Positions 10,060 to 18,729 of a stretch of DNA of 64,000 nucleotides are shown here, one piece after another (positions within the stretch are counted from its first letter, which is position 1; each line of letters begins with the position of its first letter). The DNA is from Bradyrhizobium sp. C9 (GTDB lineage Bacteria > Pseudomonadota > Alphaproteobacteria > Rhizobiales > Xanthobacteraceae): assembly GCF_002532045.1 (NCBI RefSeq), contig NZ_NWTG01000005.1, forward strand, positions 186,001 through 250,000. Reading direction: 5' to 3'. The position numbers and the translations under genes are program-made. A model generated the notes under the pieces. The model saw nothing but the letters and a program-made list of their open reading frames with translations. It had not been told where the DNA came from and searched no databases.

Positions 10060-10182
10060 GTCGTCCCTGCGAAAGCAGGGACCCATAACCACAGCGTTGT
10101 GTTGTTGGGATGAGCTGTGGCCACAACTCTGCAATCCAATTCGCATTCGTGGTTATGGGTCCGGGCTCAAGGCCGGGACGAC
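10060..10182. repeat. REP-type palindrome doublet
   Basis: A left arm starting GTCGTCCC and ending CCCATAACCAC (10060-10092) is matched in inverted orientation by GTGGTTATGGG...GGGACGAC (10149-10182). Each arm also has its own small hairpin. The whole unit can fold into one long cruciform, as in REPIN-type doublets. Related doublets occur at 48935-49053 and 49105-49226. Confidence 0.8.
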
Positions 10183-10205
10183 ACCGAAATTTTTGCACGG
10201 TCTGT

Positions 10206-10641
10206 GAGTCACATATCCGCATTCTCGCGACATGATTGTCCGAGTCTTGCTCTTCGTTTTGCCGCTCTGCGAACAGAGGGCGCAGGGAAAGCCGGGTGCC
10301 GATCGCACCCATGGGCCCCGAGCAATGGAGATAAGCTCGGGGGGTAGGACCACAGGTGTAACCGGAGCAATCCGGCTTTCCCTGCGCGATGGGTTACGGC
10401 TTACTTCGTGCTCTCCCCGGCGAGACTGGGCTTGCTTGTCACCGCCTTCGCAAAACGCTTTTGCGTCTTGCGAAAGGACACCTGCCGCTAGGGCGTCAGG
10501 ACCACACGACTTCACCGTCCGCCTCATGCGCACTCGTCAGTTGCGCAATTCGCGTCCACCGCATCTCGACCCGCGTTCGTGACGACCGCGAAGCGCCCCT
10601 CGTGCCGGGTGAGACGGGCGCATTGAACATCTGAGTTGGGT
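10206..10641 (+). repeat. Structured dispersed element of about 435 nt, copy A (candidate non-coding RNA)
   Basis: This copy runs from GAGTCACA to GAGTTGGGT and matches 49250-49684 along its whole length. A perfect 16-bp stem joins GCGCAGGGAAAGCCGG (10280-10295) to its complement at 10372-10387. Inside it lies the hairpin CCCCGAGC/GCTCGGGG (10316-10323 with 10335-10342). Downstream are hairpins TTCGCAA/TTGCGAA (10447-10453 with 10468-10474, plus an inner ACGC/GCGT), TGCGCA/TGCGCA (10527-10532 with 10542-10547) and CGCG/CGCG (10572-10575 with 10587-10590). In the other copy these stems have other sequences but still pair. The frames through it have no homology I recognise and are not kept between copies. 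Function is unknown. Confidence 0.75.
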
Positions 10642-10698
10642 GCGGCGTCAAGTTAAATTCTGAAAAGCCGAACGATCTGAACCAAGGACCCGCGTCTC

Positions 10699-10733
10699 GT
10701 AGGATGGGTAGAGCGAAGCGAAACTCATCCTAC
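10699..10733. repeat. Short palindromic repeat hairpin
   Basis: GTAGGATG at 10699-10706 pairs with CATCCTAC at 10726-10733 around an AGCGAAGCGAAAC-type loop. Hairpins of this wording are common bacterial intergenic repeats. Only one copy was noticed in this window. Confidence 0.6.
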
Positions 10734-10976
10734 AATTCTACGATCCTGGATCCGGCGGGCCCCTCGGGTGACCCGAGCGCGCCGTCCCAACGCTTGCCAT
10801 TGCATCGCAGGAACCAACACCGCTGCGGCGCATTGACATTTCACCCATCGGTTGAGAGGTAATATGCCGCCCGTATCGGTATCAGCGCCGATCCTGTAGC
10901 GTTCCTGTCCGCCGAAGAGCCAATTAGCCGTCATCTGTTGTATTTCAGGATTCTTCCCTTGGCACTTTTTGCACAT
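10725..10976 (-). CDS. Doubtful small protein with an N-terminal CxxC
   Basis: This is an 83-residue frame starting MCKKC, with a second CQC pair near residue 50. It uses more AT-rich codons than its neighbours and has no clear ribosome site. Its last codons run into the palindromic repeat at 10699-10733, so the C-terminus looks eroded. It may be a real small metal-binding protein, a gene remnant, or chance. I do not recognise a family. Confidence 0.3.
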   Translation of the reverse strand: MCKKCQGKNPEIQQMTANWLFGGQERYRIGADTDTGGILPLNRWVKCQCAAAVLVPAMQWQALGRRARVTRGARRIQDRRIVG

Positions 10977-11035
10977 CGAACATCCAGCACCACGTCCCGA
11001 TCGCGCGGGCGAACCACCGTAGCCTGAGACGCGCG

Positions 11036-11269
11036 ATGAAGACGGACAAGGCCATCTGGTACGTCTCGTTCGCCGTGAGCAACCCTGACGCCGGACACCA
11101 CCGCTTCGCGCGCCAGACCCGCACCTTCACGACCGAGCAGGATGCCAAGGCGTTTGCGCGCACCCTGCTTGCGCAAACTCAAGACGTCAGCGCCGGAACG
11201 ATCAATCCACACACGCCGAGACGCGTGATCGCGCCGGCCGCGATCGCGGCCTGGGCCGGCGAGAGCTGA
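11036..11269 (+). CDS. Small conserved-looking hypothetical protein
   Basis: This 77-residue cytosolic protein begins MKTDKAIWYVSFAV and has a balanced composition: beta-strand-like residues at 6-14, then an FTTEQDAKAFARTLL helix. It lacks a signal peptide, membrane segment or known motif. The codon use matches neighbouring genes, which favours a real gene. It ends 10 bases before the convergent D-amino-acid dehydrogenase gene. I do not recognise a function. The arrangement of strands plus a helix resembles small DNA- or RNA-contact proteins only in a loose way. Confidence 0.55.
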   Translation: MKTDKAIWYVSFAVSNPDAGHHRFARQTRTFTTEQDAKAFARTLLAQTQDVSAGTINPHTPRRVIAPAAIAAWAGES

Positions 11270-11279
11270 GGTTTCATTC

Positions 11280-12551
11280 CTACAAAAAGCGTGACGGCGC
11301 GAACGGCGCAAGCGGGATCTCCGGCGCCTTGCCGCTGAGCAGTTGCGCGACCAGCCGGCCGGTGCGGGCCGAGCCGACCAGGCCGACATGGCCGTGGCCG
11401 AACGCATAGACCACGTCGCGCGAGGCGCGGCTATGGCCGATGCAGGGCCGACCGTCGGGCATGCTCGGGCGATGGCCGAACCAGGTCTTGATCCGTGATG
11501 GTGGAATGTCCCGCGGCAGTTTCGGGAACATGCTCAGGAGATGCTGGCGCAAGATCTCGGCGCGCTTCCAGTTCGGCGCGGCGTCGAGCCCCGCAATCTC
11601 CACGGTGCCGGCGGCGCGCAGGCCCTTGTCGGTCCAGTTGACCACCATCTTGGCGTCCGAGGCCATCATCGAATTGCGTGGTCCGGACTCCGGATGCTCG
11701 ATCATGACGTGGTAGCCGCGCTCGGTCTCGAGCGGCAGCGGATCGCCGATCGATGCGGTCAGCTGCTTCGAGCGCGCACCGGCGGCGACCACCGCGGCGT
11801 CGCAGGCGATCTCGCCACGCGCGGTGACCACGGCGACCAACCGGTCGCCCGCAAGCTTGAGACCTGTCGCCTTGGCGGCGATGCGCTCCGCGCCGCTCGC
11901 GATCGCGTGCGCAGCGAGCGCTGCGACGTAGGCACCGGGATCGCGGCAGCGGCCGGCCTCCTCGACCACGACGCCGAACTTGTAGCGCGGATGCAGATCG
12001 GGCTCGCGCTGACGCATTTCGTCTTCATCGAGCTCAAGCCATTCGATGCCGACGCGCTTGCGGATGCGCCAGCCGAGGTCGCGGTCGAACGGCGCGCGTG
12101 AGGGAAACACGTGCATCACTCCGCGCCGCTCGATCAGTTCGGGCACGCCGGCCTCCTCCGCAAGCTGCTTGTGCAGCAGCGGCGCGTCCTTGAGCAGATC
12201 GCGCATCGCCCGCGCGGTGGCCTCGACCTGCGCCTCGGTGCGGCTCGACAGCAGATACTTGATCAGCCACGGCAACGCCTCCGGCAGATACGACCAGCGG
12301 ATCGCAAGCGGTCCGAGCGGGTCCATCAGATAGCCAGGCACCTTCTTCCAGGTGCCGGGCTCGGCCGGCGGGATCACCGAATGCGACGACAGCCAGCCCG
12401 CATTGCCATAGCTCGCGGCCTGGGTGCCGCCGGGCTCGCCCGGATCGATCAGCGTGACTCGATGGCCCGCGCGCAATGCCTCGATGGCGCTGATCACGCC
12501 GACCGCGCCGGCGCCGATGATCGCAATGTGACGGCCGGCGGACTCAGGCAT
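11280..12551 (-). CDS. D-amino-acid dehydrogenase-like FAD-dependent oxidoreductase (DadA family)
   Basis: This 423-residue enzyme is a DAO-superfamily flavoprotein of DadA size. The FAD-binding GAGAVG sits at 13-18, followed by the expected acidic residue after the second strand. The C-terminal FGHGHVGLVGSARTGRLVA segment matches the family FAD-closing loop. It should oxidatively deaminate D-amino acids to 2-oxo acids and pass electrons to quinones at the inner membrane. It lies 85 bases downstream of the ThDP-dependent enzyme on the same strand. A joint pathway, in which the 2-oxo acid made here is decarboxylated there, is attractive but only inferred. Confidence 0.87.
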   Translation of the reverse strand: MPESAGRHIAIIGAGAVGVISAIEALRAGHRVTLIDPGEPGGTQAASYGNAGWLSSHSVIPPAEPGTWKKVPGYLMDPLGPLAIRWSYLPEALPWLIKYLLSSRTEAQVEATARAMRDLLKDAPLLHKQLAEEAGVPELIERRGVMHVFPSRAPFDRDLGWRIRKRVGIEWLELDEDEMRQREPDLHPRYKFGVVVEEAGRCRDPGAYVAALAAHAIASGAERIAAKATGLKLAGDRLVAVVTARGEIACDAAVVAAGARSKQLTASIGDPLPLETERGYHVMIEHPESGPRNSMMASDAKMVVNWTDKGLRAAGTVEIAGLDAAPNWKRAEILRQHLLSMFPKLPRDIPPSRIKTWFGHRPSMPDGRPCIGHSRASRDVVYAFGHGHVGLVGSARTGRLVAQLLSGKAPEIPLAPFAPSRFL

Positions 12552-12636
12552 CAGCGCTTCGCCTCTTGTTCAAGAATGATCTTCGCGCAAACACTACGCG
12601 TTTGTCGCGGGGAAAACCGCTTCGCACTTTTCCGGA

Positions 12637-14292
12637 TCATGCTTGCGGCACAAAATCCTTGCCGACCGACAGCGCGCGCTGATCGACCAGGCAGTGCAGG
12701 ATTGCCGGCTTGCCGGAGGCCAGCGCCCGCTCGAACGCCGGCGCGAAGTCTTCGGTGCGCTCGACCCGCTCGCCATGGCCGCCGAATGCCTTGGCGTAGA
12801 GCGCGAAGTCCGGGTTCTTGAGCTGGGTGCCGACGACGCGGCCGGGATAGTCGCGCTCCTGATGCATGCGGATGGTGCCGTATTGCGCGTTGTCGATGAC
12901 GACGACGATCAGCGGCGCGTCATACTGCACGGCGGTGGCGAACTCCTGCCCGTTCATCAGGAAGCAGCCGTCGCCGGCGAACGCGACGACGACGCGATCC
13001 GGATGCTGCCGCTTGGCCATCACGGCCGCCGGCACGCCGTAGCCCATCGAGCCCGAGGTTGGCGCCAGTTGCGCGGCAAACGCGTGGAAGCGATGGTGGC
13101 GATGGATCCAGCCGGCGTAGTTGCCGGCGCCGTTGCAGACGATCGCATCCTTCGGCAGCCGATCGCGCAGCCAGGTCACAACCTCGCCGTACTGGAAATG
13201 GCCCGGCAGCTCGCGCGGCTTGTCGGTCCAGGCCAGATAATCCGCGTGCGCCTTGGCCGCCTCGCCCTTCCAGGCGGGCGCGGCTGCGGGTTTCATGCTC
13301 TCCACCGCGGCGGCGAAGGCCGCAGGCGTCGCCTGGATCGCCAGCGCCGGCTGGTAGACGCGGCCGAGCTCTTCGGAGCCCGGATGGACGTGAATGAGCT
13401 TCTGGCTCGGCACCGGAATGTCGAGCAGCGTGTAGGACGACGACGGCATCTCCGACATGCGTCCGCCGATCAGGAGAATGACGTCGGCGCCCGTGAAGCG
13501 ATCCTTCAGCTTCGGGCTCGGGCCGATGCCGAGATCGCCGGCATAATGCGAATGGTCGGCGTCGAACAGCGAGGCGCGGCGGAACGAGGTCGCGACCGGC
13601 AGGTCGAAGCGCTCGGCAAAGCGCGCAATGCGCTTGGCCGCCTCTGCAGTCCAGGCCGAGCCGCCGAGCACCACGATCGGCGCCTTCGCGCCGGCGAGCA
13701 TGGCACCGAGGCGTTCGAGATCCGACGGCGCCGGCCAGCTCTGCGCAGGCTCGACCTTCGGCGCGTCGGCGACCGCTGCGGTCTCGGTCAGCATGTTCTC
13801 CGGCAGCGAGATCACCACCGGACCGGGGCGGCCCTGCAGCGCGACGCGGAAGGCGCGCGCGACCAGCTCCGGAATGCGATCCGGACGATCGATCTCGACC
13901 GCCCATTTCGCCATGGTGCCGAACACCGCCTTGTAGTCGAGCTCCTGGAACGCCTCGCGCTCACGCATGCCGGTGTCGACCTGACCGACGAACAGGATCA
14001 TCGGGGTGGAATCCTGCATCGCAATGTGCACGCCGTGGGCGGCATTGGTCGAACCCGGGCCGCGGGTCACGAAGCAGATGCCGGGACGCCCGGTGAGCTT
14101 GCCATAGGCCTCCGCCATCATCGCAGCACCGCCCTCGGCACGGCAGATCACGACGTCGATCGGGCTGTCGTGCAACGCGTCGAGCGCCGCCAGATAGCTC
14201 TCGCCCGGCACGCAGGTGACGCGCTCCACCCCTTGCGCGACCAGCTGGTCGATCAGGATCTGGCCTCCGGTGCGGGCGTTGCTTTTGGTCAT
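12637..14292 (-). CDS. Thiamine diphosphate-dependent enzyme of the acetolactate synthase/decarboxylase family
   Basis: This 551-residue enzyme has the three-domain ThDP layout. An N-terminal PYR domain carries the cofactor-activating Glu53 in CRAEGGAAMMAEAYG. A central Rossmann-like domain follows. The C-terminal PP domain has GDG at 440-442 and the matching IDNAQYG at 466-472, the Mg2+/ThDP motif. The ATG at 14292 is preferred to 14310 because GGGAG lies 6 bases upstream. It resembles IlvB-like proteins annotated as acetolactate synthase, but there is no IlvN small subunit nearby, so a catabolic 2-oxo-acid decarboxylase or ligase is equally likely. The DadA-like gene follows it. Confidence 0.85.
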   Translation of the reverse strand: MTKSNARTGGQILIDQLVAQGVERVTCVPGESYLAALDALHDSPIDVVICRAEGGAAMMAEAYGKLTGRPGICFVTRGPGSTNAAHGVHIAMQDSTPMILFVGQVDTGMREREAFQELDYKAVFGTMAKWAVEIDRPDRIPELVARAFRVALQGRPGPVVISLPENMLTETAAVADAPKVEPAQSWPAPSDLERLGAMLAGAKAPIVVLGGSAWTAEAAKRIARFAERFDLPVATSFRRASLFDADHSHYAGDLGIGPSPKLKDRFTGADVILLIGGRMSEMPSSSYTLLDIPVPSQKLIHVHPGSEELGRVYQPALAIQATPAAFAAAVESMKPAAAPAWKGEAAKAHADYLAWTDKPRELPGHFQYGEVVTWLRDRLPKDAIVCNGAGNYAGWIHRHHRFHAFAAQLAPTSGSMGYGVPAAVMAKRQHPDRVVVAFAGDGCFLMNGQEFATAVQYDAPLIVVVIDNAQYGTIRMHQERDYPGRVVGTQLKNPDFALYAKAFGGHGERVERTEDFAPAFERALASGKPAILHCLVDQRALSVGKDFVPQA

Positions 14293-15190
14293 GAGGGCTC
14301 CCTGCGGCATTGGCGCGCGCTTGCGGCTCGCGCGGAACGTGGTCCGACGGGGGTATGATAGACGAGATTATGGCGCAAGGCCGAAGCCCCCCTCGCGCCG
14401 GCGAAGCGGGGCAAGCCATGCGATAGGCAATGGGCATCGCGCTTTCGTCGTCGATTTCCGCAGAGCGGACGATCGCCGGCGGGATCCTCGTGGCCCGGCC
14501 GGAGAGCGGAAAGGTAACTTCGCGCCGATTTCAGAGCGCCCTCGCCGTCAGCTTGCGGACGACATGTTCCGTCGCCGGCCGCAAGTTCGATCGGGTACCG
14601 CGGCGCCCCGATCAACCTGTGCGTGTTTCTTTCAACTGCAACCCATCGGCGATACGGCAGCCTCGTGGTCATCACACGGCACCAACCGCCGCAGCAGCGC
14701 GCACGCATGAGAGATGATCCACGGGCATCGCAAAGACCGACGGCACGCGGCAGCCGCACGGGACGCGAGAAAGCCAGTGCGTTGCGGCGCACGTGACAAC
14801 AGCGTGGCACAAACTGCATGCTCCATCGCGTCATATGCACGATAACAATCATTCGAAGCGCGCGCGTGTGCTTCCGTAAGACTACGGTGCAGCGAACGGT
14901 CGCTTCGCACTGTTCGATGCAGGATCGCGCGGATTTCGCGGAAAATCGCATTCTAGCGCGTCGATTTCGGCTGAACTCATTGCACGCATCGCGCGTTCGG
15001 TGCTGCGCGATCGCGCGCGGCACACAGCATGCACTTCATGATGGAACTCGAATCGCCTACGGTTTCGCGCAGTCAAAAATTGTAAATCGTGTATCGCACC
15101 CGCCCGCCGTCCCGCGGCGGAAGGCGTTCTGCCGCCGATCGGGTGCATCGTTTTCAGTTGACCGATTGATATCAATGCTGGAGGCAATGC
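14293..15190. other. Gene-poor 0.9-kb region upstream of the chemoreceptor
   Basis: No frame here looks coding. The longest one, on the minus strand across 14289-15023, has a Cys/Arg-rich composition unlike any family. The stretch 14800-15100 is dense in GCGCG, CGATCG and ATTC-type words and locally AT-richer than the genes. GGAGG at 15180-15184 is the ribosome site of the next gene. It probably holds the regulatory region of the chemoreceptor and the ThDP gene, but I cannot name sites. Confidence 0.5.
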
Positions 15191-16681
15191 ATGTTAGGGA
15201 TGAAGGGCGTCGCAAGCGTGATCGGCTCGGACAGTTCTTACAGGCTGTTCGACGACATGCCGATTAGTGTCATGCTCTGCGAGCTGGACAATTTCAGGAT
15301 CACCTACATCAACGAGTCGACGCGGCACAATCTGAAGAAGATCGAGCACGTGCTGCCGGTGAAGGTCGACGCGCTGATCGGACAGTCGATCGACATCTTT
15401 CACAAGAACCCGCAGCATCAGCGCCGGCTCTTGTCCGATCCGAAGAACCTGCCGCACAAGGCGCGCATCACCATCGGCGGCGAGACGCTCGATCTCACCG
15501 TGACGGCGATGACCAACTCGCGTGGCCGCTACAGCGGGCCGATGCTGACGTGGGAGCTCGCGACCGAGAAGGCGCGGCTTGAAACCCAGACCGAGCGGCT
15601 GTTGCAAATGCTCGACAACATGCCGATCAACATCATGATGTGCGACACCGATTTCAACATCACCTATATCAACCAAACCAGCCTCAAGACGCTCGACACC
15701 GTGAAGCATTTGCTCCCGGTGGCGCCGCAGAAGATCCTCGGCAACTCGTTTGACATCTTCCACAAGAACCCGGCGCACCAGCGCCGCATCGTCGGCGATC
15801 CGAAGAACCTGCCACACGCGGCCAAGATCAGGCTCGGCCCGGAAACGCTCGACCTTCGGGTCTCCGGCCTGACCGACAAGCGCGGCAACTATACCGGCGC
15901 GATGCTGAGCTGGTCGGTTGTGACGGGCAATGTGAAGCTCGCCGACGACTTCGAGAAGGATGTGAAGGGCCTTGCCGGGATGCTGGCGTCGGCTTCGACG
16001 CAGATGCAGGGCACCGCGCGATCGCTGACGACGACCGCCGAATTCGTCAATCAGCGCACGGCGAGTGCTGCGTCGGCGTCGGAAGAGTTGTCGTCCTCGG
16101 TCAACGAGATCAGCCGCCAAGTGACCGAGGCGAGCCGCATCGCCCGTATGGCGGTCGAGGAAGCGGAGAAGTCCGACAGACTGGTTTCGGGCCTCGTGAC
16201 CATGGCGCAGAAGATCGGCGACGTCGTCGCGCTGATCAGCCAGATCGCCGGCCAGACCAACCTGCTCGCGCTCAACGCCACGATCGAATCCGCACGTGCC
16301 GGCGAGGCTGGCCGGGGCTTTGCCGTCGTCGCATCCGAGGTGAAGGCGCTGGCCAACCAGACCGCCAAGGCCACGGAAGACATTTCGGCGCAGATCAACG
16401 AGATGCAGACCGCGACCGGCAACACCGCCACGGCGCTGAAGGCGATCTCGCAGGTCATCGTCCAGATCAGCGAGATCTCGACCGTGATCGCCAGTGCCGT
16501 CGAGGAACAGGCCGCGGCCACCAAGGAGGTCACCGCCAACATCAACGGAACGACCAAGGCGATCGACGATGCCAGCAAGGCCGCCGAGAACGTTCTGGCG
16601 GCCTCCGGCGAGCTCGCCAGCAACGCGTCTGAGCTCGAAGTCCAGGTCGACAAGTTCCTGAAGAACGTGCGCGCGATGTAA
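15191..16681 (+). CDS. Soluble methyl-accepting chemotaxis protein with duplicated PAS domains
   Basis: This 496-residue cytosolic chemoreceptor has no membrane segment. Two PAS domains (about 18-125 and 138-245) are near copies of each other with an exact 120-residue period: DIFHKNP recurs at 68-74 and 188-194, followed by HQRR and DPKNLPH in both. A short linker leads to the MCP signalling domain (about 265-496), whose hairpin tip is [20 protein letters not shown]. The start at 15191 has GGAGG 6 bases upstream. It should bind CheW/CheA and sense an intracellular cue through the PAS pair; the conserved His in DIFHKNP is a candidate cofactor ligand, which is inference. No che gene is in the window. 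Confidence 0.92.
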   Translation: MLGMKGVASVIGSDSSYRLFDDMPISVMLCELDNFRITYINESTRHNLKKIEHVLPVKVDALIGQSIDIFHKNPQHQRRLLSDPKNLPHKARITIGGETLDLTVTAMTNSRGRYSGPMLTWELATEKARLETQTERLLQMLDNMPINIMMCDTDFNITYINQTSLKTLDTVKHLLPVAPQKILGNSFDIFHKNPAHQRRIVGDPKNLPHAAKIRLGPETLDLRVSGLTDKRGNYTGAMLSWSVVTGNVKLADDFEKDVKGLAGMLASASTQMQGTARSLTTTAEFVNQRTASAASASEELSSSVNEISRQVTEASRIARMAVEEAEKSDRLVSGLVTMAQKIGDVVALISQIAGQTNLLALNATIESARAGEAGRGFAVVASEVKALANQTAKATEDISAQINEMQTATGNTATALKAISQVIVQISEISTVIASAVEEQAAATKEVTANINGTTKAIDDASKAAENVLAASGELASNASELEVQVDKFLKNVRAM

Positions 16682-16704
16682 TGCGGCTGAGGTCGCGCGC
16701 TTGC

Positions 16705-17853
16705 CTACAGCGAGCGCGCGATCAGCACCTTCATGATCTCGTTGGTGCCGCCATAGATCTTCTGGATGCGGGAATCGATGAACATGCGCGAGATCGGGTA
16801 TTCCTGCATGTAACCGTAGCCGCCATGCAGCTGCAGGCATTCGTCGGCGGTCTCGACCTGCTTCTGCGAGCACCACCATTTCGCCATCGACGCCGTCACG
16901 GTATCGAGATCGCCGGCGACCAGGCGGTCGACGCACCAGTCGACGAACACGCGGGCGATCATCGCCTCGGTCTTGCGCTCGGCGAGCGTGAACGCGGTGT
17001 TCTGGAACTCGATCAGCGGCTTGCCGAAGGCGGTGCGCTGCTTGGTGTATTCGGCGGTGATCTTGACCGCGCGTTCCATCGAGGCGACTGCCCCGATCGC
17101 CAGCGACAGCCGCTCCTGCGGCAATTGCTGCATCAGCTGGACGAAGCCGTTGCCCTCCTCATTGCCGAGCAGATTTTCAGGCGGCACCGTGACATTGTCG
17201 AAGAACAGCTCGGACGTGTCTGAGGCGTGCAGGCCGATCTTGTCGAGGTTGCGGCCGCGCCGGTATCCCTCCGCGCCTGCGGTCTCCACCACGATCAGCG
17301 AGATGCCCTTCGCGCCCGGTGCACCCGTTCGCGCGACGACGATCACGAGGTCTGCGGCCTGACCGTTGGTAATAAACGTCTTCTGGCCGTTGATGACGTA
17401 GGAATTGCCCTGCTTCTTCGCCGTGGTCTTGACGGCCTGCAGGTCGGAGCCGGTGCCGGGCTCGGTCATCGCGATGGCGCCGACCATCTCGCCCGACGCC
17501 ATCTTCGGCAGCCAGCGCTTTTTCTGCTCCTCCGAGCCGTAATTGACGATGTAGTGCGCGACGATCGCGCTGTGCACGGAAACGCCGGTGGTCAGCTCCG
17601 GCACCGTGCTCTCGAGGTCATCGAGCACGGCGGCGTCATAGGCGAAGGTGGCGCCCAGGCCGCCATAGGCCTCCGGCACGCTCGGCAGCAACGCGCCCAT
17701 CTCGCCGAGCGCGCGCCAGGCCGAGCGGTCGACCAGCTTCTGCTCGCGCCATTTCTCGGCGTGCGGCGCCAGATCCTTGGCGAGGAATTTGCGGAACTGG
17801 TCACGGAAGGTGTCCAGCTCCTCGGTCATCCATGACGATCGGTAGTGCATCAT
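16705..17853 (-). CDS. Acyl-CoA dehydrogenase
   Basis: This 382-residue FAD enzyme introduces a 2,3-double bond into an acyl-CoA. It has the flavin and substrate signatures AMTEPGTGSD (128-137) and GGYGYMQEYPI near the C-terminus. The usual C-terminal catalytic Glu position reads IYGGT, with Gly in place of Glu. Glu247 in PQERLSLA is at the isovaleryl/long-chain position of the base, so it is the likely catalyst. It is the downstream end of a minus-strand acyl-CoA degradation set and follows the SDR by 9 bases. Electrons would go to ETF. The acyl substrate is unknown. Confidence 0.92.
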   Translation of the reverse strand: MMHYRSSWMTEELDTFRDQFRKFLAKDLAPHAEKWREQKLVDRSAWRALGEMGALLPSVPEAYGGLGATFAYDAAVLDDLESTVPELTTGVSVHSAIVAHYIVNYGSEEQKKRWLPKMASGEMVGAIAMTEPGTGSDLQAVKTTAKKQGNSYVINGQKTFITNGQAADLVIVVARTGAPGAKGISLIVVETAGAEGYRRGRNLDKIGLHASDTSELFFDNVTVPPENLLGNEEGNGFVQLMQQLPQERLSLAIGAVASMERAVKITAEYTKQRTAFGKPLIEFQNTAFTLAERKTEAMIARVFVDWCVDRLVAGDLDTVTASMAKWWCSQKQVETADECLQLHGGYGYMQEYPISRMFIDSRIQKIYGGTNEIMKVLIARSL

Positions 17854-17862
17854 TCCCTCGTG

Positions 17863-18690
17863 CTAAATCAACAGACCGCCGCCGGCGACGATCACCTGCC
17901 CGCTGATGTAGTTCGATTCCGGGGCGCAGAACAGATAGACCGCGTCCGCCGCCTCTTCCGGCGTGCCGCCGCGGCCGAGCGGGATCATCCGGCCCATCGC
18001 CTCCAGCATCTGCGGCTGGACGCCGACCTTGATGTCGCGGCCGCCGACGTCGATGGTCTTCTGCTGGCTCTCGATCGGCTGGGTCAGGCGGGTGTTGATC
18101 AGGCCGAATGCCACACAATTGACGTTGACCTTGTAGCGGCCCCACTCCTTGCACATCGTGCGCGTCAGCCCGATCAACGACGCCTTCGCCGAAGAATAAC
18201 TCGCCTGCCCGGCATTGCCGTAGAGGCCCGCGATCGAGGAGATGTTGACGACCTTGCGGAACACCTCGCGGCCGGCCTCGGCCTCCTTCTTCGCCATCAC
18301 CCGGATCGGCTCGGACGCGGCGCGCAGGATCCGGAACGGGGCGACCAGATGGACGTCGAGCATCGCCTGGAACTGCTCGTCCGACATCTTCTGGATCGTC
18401 GAGTCCCAGGTATAGCCGGCGTTGTTGACGATGATGTCGAGGCCGCCGAATGTTTCGATGGCCGCACCGACGAAGCGATCGGCAAAGCCGGCCTCGACCA
18501 CGCTGCCATTGACCGCGATCGCCTCGCCGTCCATGGCCTTGATCTCGGCAACGACGGCATTGCCCGGCTCGGCATCGAGGTCGTTGACCACGACCTTCGC
18601 GCCCTCGCGCGCGAGCTTCAGCGCAATCGCGCGCCCGATGCCGCGGCCCGATCCGGAGACGAGCGCGACTTTGCCTTGCAGTTTCGACAT
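17863..18690 (-). CDS. SDR-family dehydrogenase, probably 3-hydroxyacyl-CoA type
   Basis: This 275-residue short-chain dehydrogenase has GSGRGIG at 13-19 for the dinucleotide, NNAG at 89-92, Ser151/Ser152, and the catalytic Tyr165 and Lys169 in YSSAK. An insertion before the active site (about 130-145, KKEAEAGREV) makes it longer than FabG. Such variants are seen in side-chain beta-oxidation clusters. It lies between the acyl-CoA dehydrogenase and the repeat at 18730-18885. By context it would oxidise a 3-hydroxyacyl-CoA; FabG-like reduction cannot be ruled out. Confidence 0.88.
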   Translation of the reverse strand: MSKLQGKVALVSGSGRGIGRAIALKLAREGAKVVVNDLDAEPGNAVVAEIKAMDGEAIAVNGSVVEAGFADRFVGAAIETFGGLDIIVNNAGYTWDSTIQKMSDEQFQAMLDVHLVAPFRILRAASEPIRVMAKKEAEAGREVFRKVVNISSIAGLYGNAGQASYSSAKASLIGLTRTMCKEWGRYKVNVNCVAFGLINTRLTQPIESQQKTIDVGGRDIKVGVQPQMLEAMGRMIPLGRGGTPEEAADAVYLFCAPESNYISGQVIVAGGGLLI

Positions 18691-18729
18691 CAGATTCTCC
18701 CTAGAACAACATCATTTTCCGCGGGCTCG

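Noticed and set aside
7900..10146. 748-residue minus frame as one large protein
   Set aside because: Only the last 257 residues have membrane and stator features. The upstream part crosses the divergent oxidoreductase gene antisense.
10060..10182. CRISPR array
   Set aside because: There are only paired palindromes with unequal spacing, no regular repeat-spacer pattern and no cas gene.
10206..10641. Reading the frames in the structured element as small proteins
   Set aside because: The frames overlap on both strands, differ between the two copies, and the changes keep base pairs and not codons.
14289..15023. Minus-strand frame of 244 residues upstream of the ThDP gene
   Set aside because: It shares the start region of the ThDP gene, has many Cys and Arg, no family signature and no ribosome site.
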